Shown here: positions 1 to 8,165 of the stretch, in pieces | How the letters are laid out: each line of letters starts with the position of its first letter | Numbering within the stretch: the first letter of the stretch is position 1 | Assembly: GCA_017445585.1 (NCBI GenBank) | Contig: JAFSTX010000068.1 | Location: 1-64,000, forward strand | Direction: 5' to 3' | Length of the DNA: 64,000 nt | From: Lachnospiraceae bacterium | Lineage (GTDB): Bacteria > Bacillota > Clostridia > Lachnospirales > Lachnospiraceae | Position numbers and translations under genes: made by a program | The notes under the pieces: generated by a model | The model's input: the letters and a program-made list of their open reading frames with translations, nothing else | The model's database searches: none | What the model was told of the DNA's origin: nothing

Positions 1-336
1 CGCGTTTTTTGCTTTCAGGCCTGCCCATCTCTCATAAAATGCAGGCCTGGACCGCGTTTTTTGCTTTCAGGCCTGCCCATCTCTCATAAAATGCAGGCCT
101 GGACCGCGTTTTCTGCTTTCAGGCCTGCCCAGCTCTAATAAAATGCAGGCCTGGATCGCGTTTTCTGCTTTCAGGCCTGCCCAACTCTCATAAAATGCAG
201 GCCTGGATCGCGTTTTCTGCTTTCAGGCCTGCCCAGCTCTAATAAAATGCAGGCCTGGATTGCGTTTTCTGCTTTCAGGCCTGCCCAGCTCTAATAAAAT
301 GCAGGCCTGGATCGCGTTTTCTGTTCTCAGGCCTGC
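1..336. repeat. 52-bp tandem array of CAGGCCTG palindromes
   Basis: Units of 52 bp start at 1, 53, 105, 157, 209, 261 and 313; the last is partial, and the array probably continues to the left of the window. Each unit holds the palindrome CAGGCCTG twice, so the palindrome occurs 13 times at 16, 42, 68 and so on to 328, always exactly 26 bp apart. Any two neighbours can pair as a hairpin. The linkers alternate between a type with gcgttttctgcttt and a type with ctctaataaaatg. The unit length is not a multiple of three, so the array is non-coding. The same pair of palindromes, also 26 bp apart, forms the terminator at 10829-10862, which suggests that the array grew from a terminator hairpin. Confidence 0.95.
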
Positions 337-344
337 TAATACAA

Positions 345-375
345 AAATCCATCCCGCAGATTATGTCTGCGGGAT
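345..375 (-). terminator. Rho-independent terminator after the phosphoesterase
   Basis: A perfect 10-bp stem (351-360 with 366-375, loop ttatg) is followed on the minus strand by GGATTTTTG. It lies about 115 bp beyond the stop of the minus-strand phosphoesterase gene and also separates that gene from the tandem array. Confidence 0.7.
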
Positions 376-492
376 GTCAACAAAAGGTTATTCGTATATG
401 CAGATCTTATATCAGCAGCCGGTCCACCTCTACGCGATTTCGAGGTACACACCGCCGCTGTCCCGGCGCCGCGCCCGGAGAGTGCCTTCTTT

Positions 493-1593
493 CTATCTTC
501 CCTCTATATCCACCACCACAAATTCCGAGCGGCAGCCGGTCTTGAACTTGATCGCCCAATCGGATATGCCTGAAGTCACGATAAAAGTCGTATCGCCTGT
601 CTCCCTGATCCCGTAGAGCATGTCATTCTGATGCATCAGCTCCATGATCCAGTTCAGGATGAGCAGCTGCCCGCCGTGTGTATGCCCGGAGAGCACCAGA
701 TCCACACCTGTCTTCGCCTGTGCCGCATAATCCGCGGGCTGATGATCAATGACAATCATGTATTTTGATGTGTCCAGTCCTTCGACGAGCTCCGCCATCC
801 CGGCGCGTCCCGGCATCGATTTGTCCTTGCGTCCGATGACGTAGAACCGCCCGTCCACAAGCTCCGTCTCATCGCACAGCACGTGCACGCCGTTCGCGGT
901 GAGATTCTGGATCAGCTCGTCTCCGCTGAAATTCCTATAGTTAAAATACCCGCGGTCATGGTTTCCGTATGAGAAAAACACGCCGTATCTGGTCTGGAGA
1001 TCGCCGAGTGCCTCACAACACCGCATCATGTTCTCGCGCGTAGTGTCATCGTCGACAAAATCGCCCGCCACGATCACGAGGTCCGGCTCAGTCCTCTGGA
1101 GTTCCTCCATGTGCCGGGCAAAGCCCTCTCCGTCAAAAGTCGTCCCCGTGTGCGAATCGGCGATCATGGCCACACGAAGCGTCCCGAGTGTCTTCTCGGT
1201 GGTGAGCGAATAATCCTTTTCCCAGACTCCGTAAGCCTGGATCATGCCTACTCCCAGATAGCACACCGTCAGCACGATCGCGGCCAGGCCGGCCCAGTAG
1301 CGCAGAAAATCCCTGCGCCGAATCCTGCGGGCGATGAAAAAGCCAAGCTCGCACAGGGCAAAAAACAGCATGAAATGAACTACGACTATCGCGGCGTTCA
1401 TATATCCCATCGTAAAATATGAGATCGCGGTAACAGCCGCGACGATTCCCAGCCCCACGAGGAACATGAGCGGTTTTCTTCCGCGGCAGAGTCTCCTCAC
1501 GAAAGAAAACTTCATGAATCTGGTCGCCAGATAAATCAGTCCTGCGATCACGACGAGCACAAGCGCGCCCATTATCAGTCCCCAAAAGCCCAT
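493..1593 (-). CDS. Membrane-anchored metallophosphoesterase (YkuE/YaeI-like)
   Basis: The predicted enzyme is a binuclear-metal phosphoesterase of about 366 residues, tethered to the membrane. Three to four hydrophobic segments fill the first ~130 residues. The catalytic domain follows with the family motifs in order: ADSHTG (D-x-H), GDFVDDD, GNHD and GHTHGG. I chose the ATG at 1593 because AGGTGG lies 8 bases upstream; an in-frame ATG 17 codons earlier has no ribosome site. Family members of this layout hydrolyse phosphoesters at the membrane, in some cases lipid-linked ones; the substrate here is unknown. It appears monocistronic, with a terminator downstream. Confidence 0.88.
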   Translation of the reverse strand: MGFWGLIMGALVLVVIAGLIYLATRFMKFSFVRRLCRGRKPLMFLVGLGIVAAVTAISYFTMGYMNAAIVVVHFMLFFALCELGFFIARRIRRRDFLRYWAGLAAIVLTVCYLGVGMIQAYGVWEKDYSLTTEKTLGTLRVAMIADSHTGTTFDGEGFARHMEELQRTEPDLVIVAGDFVDDDTTRENMMRCCEALGDLQTRYGVFFSYGNHDRGYFNYRNFSGDELIQNLTANGVHVLCDETELVDGRFYVIGRKDKSMPGRAGMAELVEGLDTSKYMIVIDHQPADYAAQAKTGVDLVLSGHTHGGQLLILNWIMELMHQNDMLYGIRETGDTTFIVTSGISDWAIKFKTGCRSEFVVVDIEGR

Positions 1594-1709
1594 AGATAAT
1601 CCACCTGTCTTTTGTCTGTTACGCGCATCAGAACGCGCAGGCAATCTCCCTGAAAAATATGGTAGTATTATACTTTTTCATGCCCGCGCCTGCAATAAAA
1701 AATCACACT

Positions 1710-2324
1710 TTAATACGTCACCTCATATATAAAGCGTGCCTCGCCGTCGATGCCCGGATAGCTGTATGAAGCCGCAGCCTCTCTGACAGCGCGCAGGCGC
1801 AGGACGATCTCATCGAAGCCCTCTCCGGTCCTCTCCATGAGCTTGCTGATGCCGTCCTCATAGAATTCCCTGATTCCGTCCGCAAATTCAGACGTGCCGT
1901 TTTTAAGTTCCTTAAGCCCGCGCCGGATCTCATCTCCTGCCGGCGTCAGCGCACCCGCGCCGTCCGCAAGCTCTGTGAGGCCGCCGCACAGTGCATTCAC
2001 TCCGCCCGTATACGCGGCAGCTCCGTCCGTCAGTTCCCTCGCCCCGCTCTCAAGCCCGGTGACCGCCTGCTGCAGCCCCAGTATCAGCTGGTCCCTCGGA
2101 TCACTGCTTTCGGGATCCGGAGCATACTGCGAGAGCACCGCGCCAAGCTGTGAGATACCGCCGGAGAGTGCCTCCGCGCCGGATACCAGCGCTGCTCCGT
2201 TTTCCATCAGAGGTTTCGCCCCGCCGGCTGCCGCAGCCACAGCATCCGCCACCTTCTGCACACCGTCCAGATATGCGCCTATGCCTTTGCGCAGGCTTCC
2301 TGCTCCATCCGACAATTCTCGCGT
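1710..2324 (-). pseudogene. C-terminal remnant of a heptad-repeat (YhgE/Pip-like) membrane protein
   Basis: About 200 codons without a credible start encode regularly spaced L-x-x-G/A-x-x-x-L repeats (for example LTDGAAAYTGGV, LTELADGAGAL). This is the extracellular heptad region seen in YhgE/Pip-type and related FtsX-like permeases. The membrane segments expected on both sides are missing. It joins, out of frame, the truncated ABC ATPase just upstream at about 2310-2324, as if one deletion removed the end of the ATPase gene and the beginning of the permease gene. It is probably non-functional. Confidence 0.75.
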
Positions 2325-2626
2325 ATCGTCAGATTCGGGATCAGGTTGTACATCTGAAAGATATAGCCCAGATGTCTGCGCCGGTATGCGGCAAGCTCCT
2401 TCTCCTTCATTTCCGAGATACCTGCTCCGTCCACCGTGATGGATCCCGAGTCAGCGTGATCGATCCCGCCGATGATGTTAAGAAGCGTAGATTTGCCCGA
2501 TCCGGACGGTCCCAGCAGGACCACGAACTCACCCTTGCTCACCTGAAGATCGATACCCTTTAGCACCTCCACGCGGTTATCTCCCTCGCCAAACGATTTC
2601 CTGACATCCTTTAATTCAAGAAACAT
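2279..2626 (-). pseudogene. Truncated LolD/MacB-type ABC ATPase
   Basis: The start at 2626 has AGAGGGAG upstream and begins MFLELKDVRKSFGEG. Walker A (GPSGSGKST) and the Q-loop region (YIFQMYNLIPNLTIREN) are intact. The reading then switches to a short unrelated tail (CRMEQEACAKA) and stops, so the ABC signature, Walker B and H-loop are all missing; about 105 of the usual ~225 residues remain. The break coincides with the start of the heptad-repeat fragment, which points to an internal deletion across a former ATPase-permease operon. The promoter and operator upstream look intact. Confidence 0.85.
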
Positions 2627-2664
2627 CTGTCCAAACTCCCTCTCTGCATTGTATCTTTTCTTGG

Positions 2665-2720
2665 TTAGCATATGCTAATTAGCTGCCGCTAACTATACTA
2701 CAAATTAATTCAAATTGCAA
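2665..2720 (-). promoter_or_regulatory. Promoter with two contiguous TTAGC-N4-GCTAA operators
   Basis: On the minus strand, TTGCAA (2715-2720) and TATAGT (2692-2697) are separated by 17 bp, a good sigma-A promoter. Two 14-bp dyads follow directly, 2665-2678 and 2679-2692, both reading TTAGC-N4-GCTAA and touching each other. This is a typical layout for repression by a TetR- or MarR-type dimer. No such regulator is in the window. The downstream gene is broken, so the site may be a relic or may still titrate a distant repressor. Confidence 0.75.
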
Positions 2721-2814
2721 TACGGGATCGCCGCCGTGGCCTGTGCGAACCGCGTGCTCAGACCGCACCAGGTTTTTTTTTAAAAAACAACATATAAAAA
2801 CCAAAAGAAAGTCA

Positions 2815-2843
2815 TTGAAATTTATCTGTGTTTCATTTATTAT
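2815..2843 (+). promoter_or_regulatory. Sigma-A promoter of the YegP gene
   Basis: TTGAAA (2815-2820), a 17-bp spacer and TATTAT (2838-2843) stand about 50 bp before the start codon of the DUF1508 gene. Confidence 0.6.
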
Positions 2844-2892
2844 GTTAGCAGTTATGTAAATGTTTCACCTTAATATAAAAGGAGGCACGAAA

Positions 2893-3264
2893 ATGGGCAA
2901 ATTCGTAATATCAGCTACAAAGAACGACGGTTTCAAATTCAATCTCAAGGCCACAAACGGGCAGGTAATCGCTACCTCTCAGGTCTACAAATCACTTGAC
3001 ACCTGCAAGTCCGGCGTAAACAGCGTTATGACCAATGCGCCCATTGCCGCTCTTGAGGATCAGACAGTAGAGGGCTTCGAGACTGCAAAGCACCCCAAGT
3101 TCGAACTTTACGCAGACAAGGCAGGCGAATTCCGCTTCCGTCTTAAGGCAAAAAACGGAGAGATCATCGCTACCGGTGAGGGCTACACCACAAAGAAAGC
3201 TTGTGAAGCCGGCATCGAGAGCGTACGCAAAAACTCCGCGGATGCACAGATAGTCGAAGAATAA
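2893..3264 (+). CDS. YegP-family protein with two DUF1508 domains
   Basis: This is a small soluble protein of 123 residues with two copies of the DUF1508 module, roughly residues 2-50 and 55-110. Each carries the pattern K-x-G-x-F-x-F-x-L-K-A-x-N-G-x-x-I-A-T; compare FKFNLKATNGQVIAT with FRFRLKAKNGEIIAT. The start at 2893 is set by AAAGGAGG eight bases upstream; an earlier in-frame ATG at 2860 lacks a ribosome site. The biochemical role of the family is not established. It has its own promoter and terminator, so it is monocistronic. Confidence 0.92.
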   Translation: MGKFVISATKNDGFKFNLKATNGQVIATSQVYKSLDTCKSGVNSVMTNAPIAALEDQTVEGFETAKHPKFELYADKAGEFRFRLKAKNGEIIATGEGYTTKKACEAGIESVRKNSADAQIVEE

Positions 3265-3280
3265 TCCTTTATTCTTCCGG

Positions 3281-3328
3281 AAAAAGCGGGAATGAGCCTC
3301 TCACGAGGTCTTGTTCCCGCTTTTATTT
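3281..3328 (+). terminator. Terminator after the YegP gene
   Basis: The stem AAGCGGGAA/TTCCCGCTT with a ~21-nt loop is followed by TTATTTTG. The A-run on the other side makes it potentially bidirectional. Confidence 0.8.
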
Positions 3329-3329
3329 T

Positions 3330-3382
3330 GTCAGAAAATGCTCTGACGCGCACACTGTTCATGCTGTCGCCGCAGCGACAGC
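3330..3382 (+). other. Two leader hairpins before the ABC exporter genes
   Basis: GTCAGA-aaatgc-TCTGAC (3330-3347) and the perfect 8-bp stem GCTGTCGC-cgca-GCGACAGC (3363-3382) lie between the YegP terminator and the exporter start at 3406. I see no clear promoter here, so the hairpins may shape readthrough or mRNA stability. Confidence 0.5.
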
Positions 3383-3405
3383 GCTAAAACACAAAAAGGA
3401 AACAT

Positions 3406-5262
3406 ATGAAAGATAACACCAAAAAGCAAACGGCCCGCTCGGGGCCCTACACAAAAGCAGGAATGCTCGCGCATTTCCTGCACGGAAGCAAGCGATTCTT
3501 TATCGCCTGCATAATATCGTCATTTATAGTCACTCTGCTCGAGCTTCTGATACCGCAGGTCATCCGGCAGACAGTCGACTCAGTCATCGGCGACGCGCCT
3601 ATCAACGCGCCGGGTTTTATCCTGCGCCTTATTGATTCGGCGGGCGGAGCCGCGTATTTCCGCGAGCATCTCGAGCTCGTCGCGCTTATAATCCTGGTCC
3701 TTGCGCTGCTCGTGGGCGTATTCGTATACCTGCGCAGCCAGACCACGTCGGTCGCGGCCGAGCGCCTCTCCCAGAAGATCCGCGAAGACCTCTTCTCGCA
3801 CATCCAAAGGCTTCCTTTCTCCTGGCACATGGAAAATAAAACCGGCGATATCATCCAGCGCTGCACGTCAGACGCCGAGCGCATCCGGACCTTCGTCTCG
3901 GACCAGCTGATCTCGGTCTTCCGTATCCTGCTGCTGGTTGGTTTTTCCCTGTATTTCATGTTCTCGATGAACCTGCAGCTTTCGCTTGTCGCGGCGATCG
4001 CTGCCCCGATCATCGTGACTTATTCCGTCATCTTCCGCGTAAAGATCTCAAAAAACTTCGAGGCCTGCGACAACCAGGAGGGCGTCCTCTCCACCATCGC
4101 CCAGGAAAACCTGACCGGCGTCAGAGTGGTAAGGGCCTTTGGCCGCGAGAATTTTGAACGCGACCGCTTTGAAAAGCAAAACGAAGTCTATACCAGCCTG
4201 TGGGTGCATCTGATAAAGCTCCTCTCCTACTTCTGGGCGATCGGAGACACCATCGGGGGTCTGCAGGTGCTGCTGGTGCTGGTGCTCGGCTCCGTGATGT
4301 GCGTCAACGGCACCCTGACCGCGGGCGAGCTCATCGCCTTTATCACCTACAACAGCATGATGATCTGGCCTGTCAGGCAGCTCGGCCGCGTTATCTCAGA
4401 GATGAGCAAGGCCGGCGTGTCCATCGACCGTATCCGCTATATCATGAATTCCGAGCCCGAGCAGGACAGGCCGGACGCGGTTTCCTCAGAAACGGCGCAG
4501 CAGGCTCTGCGCGGAGATATCGAGTTTGATCACGTGAGCTTCGGCTACGACAGCGAAAAGGAGATCCTTCACGATATCAGCTTCCGGATCAAAGCCGGTA
4601 CTACCCTGGGCATTCTGGGCAGCACAGGCTCCGGTAAATCCACGCTCATGCATCTGCTTGACCGGCTCTACGATCTGCCCGAAGGAAGCGGACGGATCAG
4701 CATCGGAGGCGTGGATATCCGCGATATGAAGGCCGCCGACCTGAGGCGCGGCATCGGCATGGTGCTTCAGGAGCCTTTCCTTTTCTCGCGCACGATCAGC
4801 GAAAACATAGGCATCATCGACAGGAATATCCCCGAGGAGGATATACGCCGCGCGGCGGACATCGCCTGCGTCGACGAGACTATCAGCGAATTCACAAACG
4901 GATACGACACCATGGTCGGCGAGCGCGGAGTCACGCTCTCCGGCGGGCAGAAACAGCGCACCGCCATCGCGCGTATGCTTACCCAGAAAGCCCCGATCAT
5001 GGTCTTTGACGATTCGCTCTCCGCTGTGGACGCCGAGACCGATGCGCGCATACGCAGCCGCCTCGCCCAGCTGCTCGGCACGGCGACGGTCATCCTGATC
5101 TCGCACCGTGTCACCACGCTCATGCAGGCGGATCAGATCATAGTCATGGAAAAAGGACGTATCACCGAGTCCGGCACCCCGGAGGAGCTTCGCACCTCCG
5201 GCGGACTCTACCAGCGCATCAGCGAGCTGCAGCTCGAGGACACGGACAAGGAGGTGGGATAA
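3406..5262 (+). CDS. Heterodimeric ABC exporter subunit, degenerate-site Walker B
   Basis: This 618-residue half-transporter has six membrane helices in residues ~25-320, followed by a nucleotide-binding domain. Walker A is GSTGSGKST and the signature is canonical LSGGQ, but Walker B reads MVFDDS, with Asp where the catalytic Glu should be. It is the counterpart of the next gene, whose defects are the reverse. In heterodimers of the BmrCD/LmrCD/TM287-288 type, this combination gives one working and one degenerate ATP site. The substrate (drug, peptide or lipid) cannot be read from sequence. AAAGGAAA precedes the start, and the stop abuts the next ATG. Confidence 0.93.
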   Translation: MKDNTKKQTARSGPYTKAGMLAHFLHGSKRFFIACIISSFIVTLLELLIPQVIRQTVDSVIGDAPINAPGFILRLIDSAGGAAYFREHLELVALIILVLALLVGVFVYLRSQTTSVAAERLSQKIREDLFSHIQRLPFSWHMENKTGDIIQRCTSDAERIRTFVSDQLISVFRILLLVGFSLYFMFSMNLQLSLVAAIAAPIIVTYSVIFRVKISKNFEACDNQEGVLSTIAQENLTGVRVVRAFGRENFERDRFEKQNEVYTSLWVHLIKLLSYFWAIGDTIGGLQVLLVLVLGSVMCVNGTLTAGELIAFITYNSMMIWPVRQLGRVISEMSKAGVSIDRIRYIMNSEPEQDRPDAVSSETAQQALRGDIEFDHVSFGYDSEKEILHDISFRIKAGTTLGILGSTGSGKSTLMHLLDRLYDLPEGSGRISIGGVDIRDMKAADLRRGIGMVLQEPFLFSRTISENIGIIDRNIPEEDIRRAADIACVDETISEFTNGYDTMVGERGVTLSGGQKQRTAIARMLTQKAPIMVFDDSLSAVDAETDARIRSRLAQLLGTATVILISHRVTTLMQADQIIVMEKGRITESGTPEELRTSGGLYQRISELQLEDTDKEVG

Positions 5263-7089
5263 ATGGCTGAAAACATCAAAAAAGATGAAGAGCAGTACGT
5301 AAAGCTGCGTCTGTTCGGTCTGCCCAAGCTCGTCCCTTATCTGCGGCCGCTGAAAAAATACATAATCCTTACGGCGTCTCTCTGCCTGCTTGCGGGACTG
5401 ATTGATACGCTGATCCCGCTCTTCCAGAGATACGCGCTGAATCATTTTGTCGGTGAATCCACGCTGGATACTCTTCTGCCCTTCATCCTTGGCTATGTCG
5501 GGCTGCTCGCCGTCCAGGTAATCAGCAATTTCATCTCCGGCTGCAACAGCGGCAGGATCGAGATGTACCTGAACCGCGACATGAGGCGCGCCAGCTTCAA
5601 TCACCTCCAGACGCTTTCATTCTCGTATTTCAACCAGAACAGCGTGGGCTACATCCACTCGCGCGTGATGAGCGACACGAGCAGGATCGGCGAGCTCATC
5701 GCCTGGGGCCTGATGGACAGCATCTGGCAGCTCACCTACGTGTTCAGCTCCATAGTGATCATGTTTGTCATGAACTGGCGGATCTGCCTGCTGGTACTCG
5801 TAATAGTGCCGCTGGCAACACTCGCGGTAGCCTTTTTCCAGAGGCATCTGGTCCGGCTCAACCGCCGGGTGCGCGAGATAAATTCGCAGATAACCTCAGG
5901 CTTCAACGAGGGCATCACCGGCGCAAAGACCACGAAGACTCTGGTCTCGGAGCGCCGCATGGAGGAGGACTTCACCGGAGTCAGCCGCGATATGACGCGC
6001 ACCGGAGTCAGGGCCGCCCACTATCGCTCGCTGCTGATCGCCACGATCTCCTTCGCGTCCTATATCGCGCTCGCGCTGGTACTCTACCGCGGCGGCAGGC
6101 TCACGATATCGGGAGTGATAGAGCTGGGAACGCTTGCGGCTTTCACATCGTACGCAATGAATCTGATGGAGCCGATACGCTGGATCGTGTACACGATCAC
6201 TGGCCTGATCTCGACGCAGGTGAATATCGAGCGCTTTACGCGGCTGATGGAGACGGAGTCCGACGTGGCGGACAGCCCGGAAGTCATAGAAAAATACGGC
6301 GATTCCTTCCATCCGAAGAAGGAGAACTGGGAGCCCCTGCACGGCGACGTGGAGTTCAGGGATGTCAGCTTTAAATACCCCGACGGCGACGAATACGTGC
6401 TCGAGCATTTCAATCTGAAAGTGCCGCAGGGCACGAACGTGGCCATCGTCGGCGAGACCGGCGCGGGCAAGTCTACCCTCGTGAATCTGGCGTGCAGATT
6501 TTTCGAGCCGACCTCAGGTCAGATACTGATCGACGGACGCGACGCGCGAGAGCGCTCGCAGCTCTGGCTCCACAGCAATATCGGCTACGTTCTGCAGACG
6601 CCGCACCTCTTCTCAGGCACGGTCCGCGAAAATCTGCTCTACGGCAAACCTGACGCCACCGACGAAGAGATCGAGGCAGCTGTCAAAAGCGTCTCAGCCG
6701 ACCAGGTCATCGCGCGCATGGACAAGGGATATGAGAGCGACGTGGGCGAGGGCGGCGACCTGCTCTCCACCGGAGAAAAGCAGCTGATATCCTTTGCCAG
6801 GGCCATCCTCTCCGATCCGCGCATCTTTGTGCTGGACGAGGCGACGTCCTCTATCGACACAGTGACTGAAAAGCTCATCCAGGAGGCCATCGAGCATCTG
6901 ATGCGCGGCAGGACGTCCTTCGTCATTGCGCACCGGCTCTCCACCATCCGTCAGGCCGATGTGATCCTGGTAGTTCAGGACGGCAAGATCATCGAGCAGG
7001 GCAGGCATGACGAGCTGATGAAGAAACACGGCCACTATTACAATCTCTACACGCGCCAGTTCACCGAGGAACTGATGAAGAAGAGCTGA
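5263..7089 (+). CDS. Heterodimeric ABC exporter subunit, catalytic Walker B
   Basis: This 608-residue partner of the preceding subunit has the same fold: a six-helix membrane domain (~35-330) and a nucleotide-binding domain with Walker A GETGAGKST and Walker B VLDEATSSID, which keeps the catalytic Glu. Its signature is altered to LSTGE from LSGGQ. Its Walker B and the partner's LSGGQ together make the consensus ATP site. Translation is coupled: the ATG follows the upstream TAA with no gap, and AAGGAGGTG lies within the end of the upstream gene. The 3' end overlaps the convergent PstS-like gene by 29 bp. Confidence 0.93.
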   Translation: MAENIKKDEEQYVKLRLFGLPKLVPYLRPLKKYIILTASLCLLAGLIDTLIPLFQRYALNHFVGESTLDTLLPFILGYVGLLAVQVISNFISGCNSGRIEMYLNRDMRRASFNHLQTLSFSYFNQNSVGYIHSRVMSDTSRIGELIAWGLMDSIWQLTYVFSSIVIMFVMNWRICLLVLVIVPLATLAVAFFQRHLVRLNRRVREINSQITSGFNEGITGAKTTKTLVSERRMEEDFTGVSRDMTRTGVRAAHYRSLLIATISFASYIALALVLYRGGRLTISGVIELGTLAAFTSYAMNLMEPIRWIVYTITGLISTQVNIERFTRLMETESDVADSPEVIEKYGDSFHPKKENWEPLHGDVEFRDVSFKYPDGDEYVLEHFNLKVPQGTNVAIVGETGAGKSTLVNLACRFFEPTSGQILIDGRDARERSQLWLHSNIGYVLQTPHLFSGTVRENLLYGKPDATDEEIEAAVKSVSADQVIARMDKGYESDVGEGGDLLSTGEKQLISFARAILSDPRIFVLDEATSSIDTVTEKLIQEAIEHLMRGRTSFVIAHRLSTIRQADVILVVQDGKIIEQGRHDELMKKHGHYYNLYTRQFTEELMKKS

Positions 7090-8107
7090 GGCCGCGCGCC
7101 CAGACGTAGTTTTCCGCCTCGAGCAGGGCCCTGCCCTCGTCGGTAAGCAGCCAGTCGCGAAGCGCCCTCACCGGGCTGTCCTCCGGCTCGTCCGCCCTGA
7201 TGACCACGTAAAAATCATTTGTCAGCGGGTACTCTCCCGTCTCGATCGATTTATTTGACGGCGCGACCCCGTCCACCGAAAGCAGCTTGAGATTCGGATT
7301 GCCGTACATAAGATTCGCGTAATAATACACAGAGTAACCAAGCGCGCTGCCCGAGCCGTCAAAAGCGGCAACGCTGTCGATCAGTCCGCCCATGGTACTG
7401 ACCTGCAGCTCCTTCGGCGGATCCATCGGCTTTTCGCCCTTCATGAGCAGCTTCATAAAGAGCGTCTGGCTCCCCGAGTCTTCATTGCGCTGGAAGGGAA
7501 CGATCGCTTCATCGTTGCCGCCGACCTCGCTCCAGTTGCGTATCTTATCGGTATAGATGCCGTAGAGCTGCTCCGTCGTCAGGGATTCCACCGGATTGGC
7601 TGCATTGGCGAGAAACACCAGTCCGTCGCGGCCGAGCGGCTCGATCTCAAAGTGATCCATGACGTCCGCATACATCTCCTTGACGTCTTCCGGAGCCTCG
7701 TATACGATCAGCAGGTCGGGACGTTTACCGGACTCGTAGCCGTGTTTTTCCGGTTCGAGGATATTTTCCCAGATGGATCCGGTGCTCCCAAGATCAAAAT
7801 CCACAAAGCTCTCAGCCGTCTCGCGGTCCACGTGGCAGATCTCCTGATATATGCGCGCAAGCAGCGGATGATTGGCCGTGGATCCGTCGATATACGGGTA
7901 GTTCTCTGCGTCTATCCCGGGGATATTGACATTAAATACATGTTCGGCTTGAGAGCTCTGCGTCCCTGCTCCTTGTCCGTTTTCTTCCGTTCCGCTGTTC
8001 TCCGCAGCTGTGCTGTCAGAGCCCGCGGTATCGATCGTCTGCCCTCCGCAGCCTGCCAGCATCAAAAGCGCAATCGCAGCTGCGAGGATCATTTTAAATC
8101 TCTTCAT
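7061..8107 (-). CDS. PstS-like substrate-binding lipoprotein
   Basis: This 348-residue lipoprotein has a signal peptide with lipobox LAGC at about residues 17-20, a Ser/Glu/Gly-rich linker and a PBP-like domain of the phosphate-binding type. The segment FQRNEDSGSQTLF matches the S-G-[ST]-[RQ]-x-x-F ligand loop of PstS-like proteins. No pstC, pstA or pstB gene is nearby. It is the last gene of a probable PAP2, WG-like lipoprotein, PstS-like operon (gaps of ~51 and 58 bp), which may suggest phosphate sensing or scavenging linked to lipid phosphate release. The serine-rich C-terminus is encoded opposite the end of the ABC exporter gene. Confidence 0.82.
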   Translation of the reverse strand: MKRFKMILAAAIALLMLAGCGGQTIDTAGSDSTAAENSGTEENGQGAGTQSSQAEHVFNVNIPGIDAENYPYIDGSTANHPLLARIYQEICHVDRETAESFVDFDLGSTGSIWENILEPEKHGYESGKRPDLLIVYEAPEDVKEMYADVMDHFEIEPLGRDGLVFLANAANPVESLTTEQLYGIYTDKIRNWSEVGGNDEAIVPFQRNEDSGSQTLFMKLLMKGEKPMDPPKELQVSTMGGLIDSVAAFDGSGSALGYSVYYYANLMYGNPNLKLLSVDGVAPSNKSIETGEYPLTNDFYVVIRADEPEDSPVRALRDWLLTDEGRALLEAENYVWARGLSSSSSVPR

Positions 8108-8165
8108 TTTATATACCTCCGTTATCGTGTGTCGACACCGCCGCGGCAGCGCGTGCCGGGCGCAT

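Noticed and set aside
1..336. CRISPR array with 8-bp repeats
   Set aside because: The linkers are themselves repeated and the palindrome is too short; no cas genes.
4486..5604. Long minus-strand frame across the two ABC exporter genes
   Set aside because: It is a shadow spanning the junction of two clearly real genes.
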